Source: Sphagnum compactum
Lineage: Eukaryota; Bryophyta; Sphagnopsida; Sphagnales
Assembly: GCA_965153455.1 (NCBI GenBank)
Contig: OZ234504.1
Coordinates: 9,424,001-9,488,000, forward strand
DNA: 64,000 bases
Reading direction: 5' to 3'
Made by a program: the position numbers and the translations under genes. The notes below the pieces were generated by a model that saw only the letters and a program-made list of their open reading frames with translations, had not been told where the DNA came from and ran no database searches. Shown here one piece after another: positions 56,601 through 64,000 of this stretch (the stretch's first letter is position 1; each line of letters starts with the position of its first letter).

Positions 56601-56845
56601 ACCTTGATGCGGAGGTTGTAGCAAAGGGGCTGATAATAGGTGTTGGAGGACAAGGATGTGTCCACCATGGGGTGCCAGTCAAGGAGTCGTGGTTCCGAGT
56701 CCAGTTAAGTGAAATTGTGGCAGGTAAAGGCAACACCCCGTTGTTGGTGCCAAATGAGAATGATGATCCCCCACAATGTGTGTTAAAGGATGTAATAGGT
56801 TCAAGCACTATATGGGAAGGTCGTCTAATGCGAAAGCATGCTTAA
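53613..56845 (+). CDS. CACTA second gene, TNP1-like (DUF8039-like C-terminus)
   Basis: In En/Spm-type elements the second protein binds subterminal repeats and helps transposition. Likely exons, from frame and splice signals: 53613-53806 (ends in a leucine-zipper-like LAHNRRVAQLKQRLAEVE; donor GTGAGT), 54231-about 54505 (basic then Ser/Glu-rich), one from 54907, 55410-55985 (coiled coil, then acidic), about 56228-56415 (donor GTAAGT) and 56570-56845. The last exon has VLCNLDAEVVAKGLIIGV and HHGVPVKESWFRVQ followed by LLVPNENDDPP, which match the order of the TNP1/DUF8039-type domain. A duplicated (I/V)PNYVL(V/I)G motif lies near 55830-55870. Joins of exons 2-3 and 4-5 are uncertain. No clear lesion is seen. 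Confidence 0.6.
54611..54687. repeat. 36-bp inverted repeat with a 5-base loop
   Basis: Arms 54611-54646 and 54652-54687 are reverse complements with about three mismatches (for example CCAAGAGATCAAATCTG against CAGATTTGATCTCTTGG). It lies in an intron or flank of the TNP1-like gene. It would fold into a miRNA-precursor-sized hairpin. Confidence 0.9.
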
Positions 56846-57261
56846 GTTAGGGGCACTATAGGTCGGGAGCTAGTTGATTTTTGAATTATAAAACCGACAT
56901 ATTTTGAGTAGTTATGGCCTTTTTTGGGTGTCAATGATATTTTAGACATTGTCAGGTTTAATAGACCTGATAGAGTGATGGATTCTTGGTTGCTGTAATT
57001 GGAACAATGGCCATTAAACCCCATTGGATGGAATTTCAATGTTATGACAAAGGGTAATTTGTTGGTTAAGTAACTACAGATTTGTTACATGCAAAATTGC
57101 AAATCACAAATCTATGTGTGTCCTATTTATTGGTTGATTTTTCAGCACTAGAGGAATATAATAGAGACCTGATATGTATAATGTACATTAGTTAAACTAG
57201 GTGTAGGTGTGCTCCTAATGCTAATGTGGCAATGGTTAATGCTACTAATCCTGATACATCA

Positions 57262-57384
57262 TAACCCTAAACCCTAATCCTAACCCTAAACCTAAACCCT
57301 AACCCTAATCCTAACCCTAAACCCTAACCCTTAAATATTCAACCTGTATGATGGAAAACCCTAACCCTAAACGTAACCCTAAAA
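57262..57384. repeat. Interstitial telomere-like CCCTAA/CCCTAAA runs
   Basis: Degenerate plant-type telomere repeats (CCCTAAA with CCCTAAT and CCCTAAC variants), interrupted at about 57330-57358. They introduce the array that follows. This is inside a transposon, so it is not a chromosome end. Confidence 0.9.
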
Positions 57385-58170
57385 CATAGGTCAGCAGTTG
57401 CATAAGGAACTCAGCAGTTGCATATGGAACTCACCAGTTGCCTATGCAACTAAATCCTCCGGTTTTGTACTGCCACGTGGCGCACTATAAGCGGTCTGAT
57501 GACAAACCCTAACCCTAAAACATGGGTCAGCAGTTGCATATGCAACTATATCTAATGGTTGTTGTGCTACCACGTGGCGCACTATAAACGGCCTGATGAA
57601 AAACCCTAACCCTAACCCTATTCCTAAAACATGGGTTAGCAGTTGCATATGCAACTAAATCTAACGGTTGTTGTGCTGCCATGTGGCGCACTATAAACGG
57701 TTTGATGAAAAACTCGTGCCTAACCCTAATCCTAAAACATGGGTCAGCAGTTGCATATGCAACTAAATCTAACGGTTGTTGTGCTGCCACGTGGCGCACT
57801 GTAAACGGTCCGATGAAAAAACCCTAATCCTAACCCTAACCGTAAAACATGGGTCAGCAGTTGCATATGCAACTAAATCTAACGGTTGTTGTGCTGCCAC
57901 GTGGCGCACTCTAAACGGTCCGATGAAAAACCCCAACCCTAACCCTAACCCTAATACATGGGTCAGCAGTTGCATATGCAACTAAATCTAACGGTTGTTG
58001 TGCTGCCATGTGGCGCACTGTAAACGGTCCGATGAAAAAACCCTATTCCTAACCCTAACCGTAAAACATGGGTCAGCAGTTGCATATGCAACTAAATCTA
58101 ACGGTTGTTGTGCTGCCACGTGGCGCACTATAAACGGTCCGATGAAAAACCCTAACCCTAACCTTACACG
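57385..58170. repeat. 110-bp composite tandem array in the CACTA right subterminal region
   Basis: Six well-kept units (shared AGTTGCAT at 57532, 57641, 57749, 57859, 57968 and 58078) plus one diverged leading unit near 57430. Period 108-110 bp. Each unit contains AGTTGCATATGCAACT (a perfect palindrome of the element's subterminal motif), then GCCACGTGGC (a G-box palindrome; CATGTGG in two units), then TAAACGGT-like sequence and a run of CCCTAA-type repeats. Confidence 0.93.
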
Positions 58171-58194
58171 TGTTCGCATACAATTGGGTGAGCT

Positions 58195-58460
58195 AATTTG
58201 CATGTAACGCAGTGTGAACGCAACCCGTGTAGTTGCATGCAGTCGCACTTACAACCGTAGGTATAGAATATGGGTGGATGAAACCGTATAACCCAACCGT
58301 ATATACTTGCTCATATACGTTTTGTGACATACAACTAAAAACGCCTGCAACTGGTTTTATGCAACTAGGCGAATTTGGAGTTGCATGTGTCGCATGCAAC
58401 TGAAAATGCAACCAAACCAGTTGCATACGGCAGTTGCAAAATGGCAAATTTCTAGTAGTG
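58195..58460. repeat. CACTA right subterminal repeats and terminal inverted repeat
   Basis: TGCAACT/AGTTGCA heptamers in both orientations across 58195-58435, then the 15-bp terminal inverted repeat at 58446-58460 (reads AAATTTCTAGTAGTG on the plus strand). Confidence 0.9.
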
Positions 58461-58580
58461 TAAGTGGATGGGTGGGTGGGTGGGTAAGCAAGGGGGTGGG
58501 TGGGTGGGAGGGTAGGTGGTAGGTAGGTAGGTGGGTGGGTAGGTAAATAGGTAGGTACATAGGTAGGTGGGTGGTAGGGG
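58461..58580. repeat. TAA duplication and GGTG/GGTA microsatellite, right flank
   Basis: TAA at 58461-58463 duplicates 35307-35309. It is followed by GGTG and GGTA repeats, continuing the tract broken at 35309. Confidence 0.85.
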
Positions 58581-59764
58581 TAAGGTTATCTATGTTCATA
58601 TCAAATGACTTGTAGTCATTTTTTAATCATCGTAATGACAATTGAACATCCATGTCACTTTGTCATCCATCATGGATGCCATATGGATGAAATAAAAGTG
58701 ATGGAAACTAACATCCCCCATCTTGTTACCACCCCATCATCTACTAGTCACATGCCCCACTAATATATGACTATGACTTTTTACACATAAGATTCAAAGT
58801 CATAGTTTATGATTAACATCGTACATATAGTCATTCAAGACTTGTAGTCATAGATTTCTTGATTGCAAGGGACATGATTTCTTTTTAATGGAACTCATCA
58901 AGGTGATGATTTGGGAAGGGCATTATTTGCCTTAATTCACCTTAGGGCACTACATTTTATATCTAAACATTTCCCCTCCTATTTATTTCCATCTGTTGCA
59001 GATGACACTCACATTATCGACCCCCCTTCCATTGTATCCTTTGCATATGAACACATTTAGATTAAATTTTGTGTGATAGGTCTTTTTATCCAACTTCCAA
59101 AATGTGTAGCATGATCCCCTTCGGGCTTACTCCCCAACTTCAACACCCCATCCTAATTTAACACACCATCAGAATGAATCAGAGTTTTGCAAGTTCCATT
59201 GAGAATTTCATTATTCAAATCATCCTTCATTAAAGATACCTTGCTAGAAGATTTCTGGCATGTTGACCTTTTCCCTAGATTGGGCAATGTCCAAGTAACC
59301 TTTGGAATTCTAACTCATTACTACATGCAACAACCATCATATTTATTACATTATAGACCTAATTTTCCCACCTTCATAGATTCCTTTGTTTCCTTTGATT
59401 CCAGCTGTTGTCAGGCACGTCGTTGTTGAATATCAACATTTGCCAATCTCTCTCTCAGCTCCTATCTCTATCTCTCTGAATTTGTGGTTTTGTTCACCAA
59501 CTTCTACAGTTTGCTGCTCAGCATGCCACTCTGGTCCCAGAGCCCAATGGATCATAATAAAGCCAGTGGTTTGAGGACACCATGGTGGTTGAGTGAGTAC
59601 TTGTCCCCCATGAATTCACCCAACCTCTCACAATGTAGACTGAATCTCTGATCCAAGTTGTCACTGACAGGATTGGAGTGTTTCTCAATATGACCCACAC
59701 ACAGGAACACATCCCACAACATAAGAAAGCAAGCAGGACTGTTTCCTGTGAAGTGTAATGTATC
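58581..59764. other. Intergenic, nothing recognised
   Basis: AT-rich, with no family signatures in the short frames. It lies between the microsatellite and the 3' end of the GNAT-like gene and may include its 3' untranslated region. Confidence 0.5.
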
Positions 59765-60649
59765 TCACCAGGATGCAAGGCCCACCACAGGAGCATGGTT
59801 TGATTTGAGTGCATCTTTTGTTGCTGACTTTGGTGTCAATGTAGTGGCCCATTTGGCCAGCAGAAATGAGAGCTCTGCATCCATGCGTGTACCCACTCCA
59901 CCCCACACAAGCATATCAACAAAATCTCGCCATGATTCACCTCTCACTTCATACACCACCCTCCACCCCAGCCTGCTGTAATACCGCACGAGCTTTGTGT
60001 GGTACACATCACCATCATTGATGGCCAAGAGTTCCCCTTTGCAACACCCCATATCAATGCCATGCCGTACCATGACTGCTCCCAGCAACACCCCTATGCC
60101 AAAGATGGAACGGTTGCTCCATGTTGTGCTTGCCTTCTCCAGCCTAATACTGTCTAAATGTAAAACCTTGCCTTGAAGCCATGGCCTGATGATGCCATGA
60201 GCACTGCCCAGATTGTTCTCACCTGCTGTGCCTTTGGCAGTGACACTGAACAGAGGTCCTAAAGTTTTGAGCTCTATGATCACCCCCTTCTCTCTGGCTG
60301 CAGCCAGAATCTCAGGCATCTTCAGAAGCTGATCAACATTCTCACCTGGTTGCATCATCTGCAAATTAGCTGTAGCCAAAATTCCTTTGCTGCTTGTTGA
60401 CCTCCAAACCCTACCTTGCTGTCTTGATTGCATTCTTAGAGGTGCATGTATACTATTACCAACAGCACTGGTATATACAGCTTGAGGAAATGGAGCTGCT
60501 GGAACCACCACTTGCTCCCCATAGCTTGCAGTAACACCAGCTCCTGCCATGTGCAATGCCACTTTTTTCTTTGAGCTACTCCCACTGCTAGACAAGACTC
60601 CACTCTTGAGATTCTGCAAGAAAATGTGCCCAGAACAAATGTCCATCAT
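59765..60649 (-). CDS. GNAT-like plant protein (acyl-CoA N-acyltransferase superfamily)
   Basis: Single open frame of 294 residues. The C-terminal half (about residues 115-265) matches a conserved plant family with a GNAT-like fold: LLAINDGDVYHTKLVRYY at 207-224, then SRLGW, and the family-specific MLVWGGVGTRMDA at 246-258. The reaction is not known to me. The N-terminal 110 residues are Ser/Ala/Gln-rich and could be part of a plastid transit region. The start is uncertain: TTTTCTTGCAG precedes AATCTC at 60613, so the real exon may begin there and the first 12 codons be intron, with exon 1 further right. No lesion is visible. The upstream DNA has a 31-bp minisatellite and an AC/TC microsatellite. 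Confidence 0.7.
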   Translation of the reverse strand: MMDICSGHIFLQNLKSGVLSSSGSSSKKKVALHMAGAGVTASYGEQVVVPAAPFPQAVYTSAVGNSIHAPLRMQSRQQGRVWRSTSSKGILATANLQMMQPGENVDQLLKMPEILAAAREKGVIIELKTLGPLFSVTAKGTAGENNLGSAHGIIRPWLQGKVLHLDSIRLEKASTTWSNRSIFGIGVLLGAVMVRHGIDMGCCKGELLAINDGDVYHTKLVRYYSRLGWRVVYEVRGESWRDFVDMLVWGGVGTRMDAELSFLLAKWATTLTPKSATKDALKSNHAPVVGLASW

Positions 60650-60689
60650 GCACTTCTATTCAATTTCCTTGAGAGAGATGGGTAGATTC

Positions 60690-60895
60690 TCTTCTCAATT
60701 CTTCAACATGGGTTCCCTCAATTTGTTGATTCTTCAACCGTCAGCTGATTCTTCAACATGGATTCTCTCAATTTGCGGATTCTTCAACATGGGTTCTCTC
60801 AATTTGCTGATTCTTCAACATGGGTTCTCTCAATTTGCTGATTCTTCAACATGGATCCTCTCAATTTGCTGATTCTTCAACAAGGGTTCTTCACT
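60690..60895. repeat. 31-bp minisatellite beside the GNAT-like gene
   Basis: TCTTCAAC recurs at 60700, 60731, 60750, 60781, 60812, 60843 and 60874: a 31-bp period with one shortened 19-bp unit. It lies within 50 bp of the predicted start codon, so it falls in a 5' leader or first intron. Confidence 0.9.
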
Positions 60896-61109
60896 CCACA
60901 TATAGTTCATGACTTCTGTATGGGCAAAACATGTGCAAGGAAGGAGCTGCAGGGTTTGAAGGTCTGATCAGAAGAAGCTAAAACCCTAAAACCCATCTGC
61001 TTCTACCGCACGAAACTTTTTGCCGGCCCTCAAGGTCTCAATAGACAAGAAGCGAATGTGGCATCACCAACTGCCATAGCTAACTAACCATCATCACTGG
61101 AGTCCTGTG

Positions 61110-61129
61110 AACACACACACACACACACA

Positions 61130-61157
<28 letters not shown>
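61110..61157. repeat. AC/TC compound microsatellite
   Basis: About ten AC units followed by about twelve TC units. On the minus strand this is GA then GT, as often seen in plant 5' leaders. Confidence 0.95.
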
Positions 61158-61161
<4 letters not shown>

Positions 61162-63267
61162 TTCTTTTCTCTCCTGGAATCTCCCTTGCATGTGCAACCT
61201 TTCAACCCCCTTGTGAACACGCTCTTCTTCTATCTTTTCTCCTCACCCAAATTTGCTGTTGGATTCTTGAATTATCTCCAGAATTCGGACACAACAACAT
61301 GGGTTTCTGACCCAAAAATCTCGTGACCCACAGCTCTCTTCTTCTTCCGCCTTCTCCCGCAAAGCTCAAATTTCCCACACCCAAACTCTTCCGGGGGAAG
61401 CAATTGGCCCAAGCAAGTACCACATCACTACAGCCCAATCAGAAGACTCTAAACCTGAAACCCTCAACCCACTCTCTCTATCTCCACACACTATCGCTTG
61501 ATCCTGATTCCTGACACTTGAACCCTTATCACAAAATCAACTAATAAATTCATGACTACATCCATTGCTGATGTTTTAGTTGAACTAGTATGGCCTGTGC
61601 CTTTGGCCCAAGTGTGAACTTGTTACCTAATTTAGTGTGAACAGACTGATCCAGGTGTGAACAGGACCTTGACGATAGACCTCAGTTGTGAAAAAAATAT
61701 TTTACATAGAGCTTTGGAAGCTTAATAACATCCAGATTTAGGGGTGTCTTCACTTGGATTGTATGCCTTGATGCTAAAGAGCATCCCCAGCAATGCTCAC
61801 CATGTGAGCTTACAAAAATATTTCTCACATCCAAGTTTAGTTATTTACGTTTTCCCACCCTCACCCATAAAACTAAAATTGAGACTGCAAATAGCCCAGA
61901 GATTACTGAGATGACTAATAACAAAGCACCTAGACCAATCATTATGATCATCCGATCAGAAACAGGGAGCAGCAATCGGATCATATTTATTACACTCTTC
62001 TTTGGCAGGTGTTAAGCTTTACTATGCCTTTTACCAGCCTCAGCAAAACTCGCCAAATTGGCATGCTTCGACTTTTTTTCTTCCAATTTTAACATGCAGG
62101 GAGCACTGTGAGGGATGCTCTAAGAGTAAGTATCCCCACCAAACTGCTTTAAAAGGACATGTACACCAAATTTTGGATGACCATTATGTCAAGGTGTTGT
62201 GAGTTTCAATTTGCATTGACATTTTGAGCAAATGGGTAAATAGTGGTGCTCAAAAAACAGAAAAAGAAAATTGTTATTTGACTGAGCACACTTACTGATC
62301 ACACATTGAATATTGTTAATAAAATAGACATAATAATTAACCCACATCTGAGCATGTAAATGCTGTCTCAATGTATACCGTTATCAATAATAATGTTATC
62401 TCTCTCAGTAAAATTGTAATAGACATAATTCAAATCAGTGTGTTGACACAAGGTGAATCTGCAGATTCTCTAAGAAGAGGAGGGAACAGAATTCAAGGAA
62501 AGAAATATAAGAAGCAAAGGTAGTCCATTGCCTGAAGGTTAGGACAAGATGGTTCTTTGAACCTGCAATAAGAAGACCAAGAAGAACCCTTACCCAGTAT
62601 ATCTCCAGACTTGCTTGGCCTTCCTTACAGACATTACAAATGTGAACCTTCAAATGTATCACTGCTTGAGTCTGACAACGGACATTGTGCAGAGTTCAGC
62701 ACAGATTTAGAAACAGGATTGCCAGCAGAGTTCAATTCGAAATTACAGAATAACTTCTGGCCTGAAGCAGTGCCAAATGGCCTTAACTTAGATTTCTATA
62801 GAAGTAGAGAAACTCTAACTTGACCAGTCCGATTATGGCAACCACCCTGGCCAAAAAAAGCTAACACATTTGAGAACTTCCAACCAGGTCAAAATTGATA
62901 TTCTCTTCAGGTCATGCATAATAACACTAACAAGCAAGATTTTTCAGACCCCTGAGACACATAAATTGAAAAGAAGTTCCAGAGCCCCTCCATCCAGTGC
63001 ACAGGTAAGGACTAGAAAAAAATCCCAGAACCTGGAGATTTTTCAAACTAACTACAGCAACATCTTCACACCTGAATGAGCTCAGTAGGGCAGAATGGAA
63101 TACTCTGAAAAATACAAGAAACTCAAATGAACTAGTTCGGGGCATTAAGCATAAAGCAAGCATTAGCCTGCTGCAGGTGTAGACCTGTGCACTGACCAGG
63201 CCGCTGAGATACACTGAGTTCAGCACGAGCAGTGGTGTCTGAGTAGCAGATACAGGGTAAAAAGCAT
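61158..63267. other. Intergenic, nothing recognised
   Basis: Probably contains the promoter and any first exon of the GNAT-like gene (left part) and the 3' untranslated region of BRX1 (right part). No other gene is supported. Confidence 0.5.
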
Positions 63268-63822
63268 CTACTCTTCATCCCAGACATTTGCTAGTTCACT
63301 GGGCTCTGTCTGGTTAATATCCAAATGAGCTTTGCGACGTTGTTTAGCTTTCACCTTTTTGGCATATTTACCAGCCTTTTTCCTCTTATCCCGTGATCGT
63401 TCCTGCCAGATCCAGTCAATCTCCTGGGTATGAGTAGTGGTTCTTAATTTCCAAGTTTTGCAGTCTAATGGACATTGATGTCCAATCTCTGCAATCCTAA
63501 GCAGAAGCATCAGTTGAAAAGATCCCCAGTCCTGGGTGTAAGTCTGACAACGTCTAGTGTCTGTGACATACATTTTTTACAGGTGTCGTGTCAGCCCTGG
63601 TGCCCAATACAATCTAGAATGATGCAACAGAAAGCCTAGTATGCAGTTGAGTACAATGACCTTTGTCTGATCTTCCAGATCTTCAGGAGGATAGGGCAAA
63701 GAGCAATAAAATAAAGAACTTACAGTATTAGGAGACACATAGAAGGGATTTTCATAAAGAGTTTGCCCACCAAAGCTGCCACTGAATATTTTGATAGGGT
63801 TCATGCAGAACCTTGGACCAAC
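63268..63822 (-). CDS. BRX1 ribosome-biogenesis protein (Brix domain), last two exons
   Basis: BRX1 acts in the nucleolus in assembly of the large ribosomal subunit. Exon 63822-63724 (99 bp, 33 codons) encodes VGPRFCMNPIKIFSGSFGG and TLYENPFYVSPNT, the end of the Brix domain. It is flanked by ACACAG and GTAAGT. The final exon 63402-63268 (45 codons with stop) encodes the basic tail KKAGKYAKKVKAKQRR and ends NVWDEE. The intron between them is 321 bp. Phases match. The rest of the gene lies to the right of the window; 63823-64000 is intron. The retained exons look intact. Confidence 0.9.
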
Positions 63823-64000
63823 CTGTGTCAACCCTCCAAACATGAGAAACATCAGTACTTTGCCGAGTGCTTTAAGTCCAAATGCATCAATTCTGCAACC
63901 AAGCCACCCAACATTGCTATGGATCTGAGAAACCACTACTGGAGCAGCAATCCCTTTTTCAATACCAACTTGCTGGAAATAACAACAGAATGCACATGTC

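Noticed and set aside
57385-58170. A CRISPR array or coding repeats on the minus strand
   Set aside because: Units are contiguous with no unique spacers, the genome is a plant's, and the frames simply follow the 110-bp repeat.
57262-58180. A chromosome end or telomere
   Set aside because: The repeats are degenerate, interrupted, inside a transposon and followed by ordinary genes.

Overview
The window is nuclear DNA of a land plant: AT-rich, intron-containing, gene-sparse and full of decayed mobile elements. The recognisable host genes are a class III peroxidase, a plant GNAT-like protein and the 3' end of a BRX1 ribosome-biogenesis gene. The decayed reverse transcriptase and the hAT-like relics resemble families I associate with ferns and other non-seed plants. 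That lineage guess is an inference and cannot be settled from this window.

Layout. (1) 1-8827 and 19612-28360 are two direct copies of one segment of about 8.75 kb, with no convincing gene inside. They flank a 10.8-kb spacer holding an apparently intact four-exon secretory peroxidase (10893-13147, minus strand), tandem repeats on both sides of it and a hAT transposase relic. (2) 28361-35309 is AT-rich sequence with relics of a second hAT-like transposase and a reverse transcriptase, ending in a GGTA-type microsatellite. (3) 35310-58460 is the main feature: a 23,151-bp CACTA (En/Spm-type) DNA transposon. It has 15-bp perfect terminal inverted repeats beginning CACTACTAGAAATTT, a TAA target-site duplication on each side, and TGCAACT-type subterminal repeats. 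(4) 58461-64000 is the other side of the interrupted microsatellite, then the GNAT-like gene and the last two exons of BRX1, both on the minus strand.

Inside the CACTA element, the TNP2 transposase runs leftward (47482-41340, minus). It is broken by in-frame stops and a frameshift. A second transposon gene (TNP1-like, with several exons) runs rightward (53613-56845, plus). Around these lie pieces of host genes: a complete four-exon ubiquitin-conjugating enzyme E2 with its introns but two frameshifts, an N-terminal piece of a rhamnose synthase (RHM) gene with a catalytic-motif change, a stop and a frameshift, and two exons of a GH3 beta-glucosidase. Several acidic, unrecognised coding pieces are also present. 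The right subterminal region carries an unusual array of about 110-bp units. Each unit combines a 16-bp palindrome of the subterminal motif, a G-box palindrome in most units, and telomere-like CCCTAA runs.

The best candidate for something new is this large gene-capturing CACTA element with its composite subterminal array. It was probably mobilised by a related autonomous copy, since its own TNP2 is broken here.
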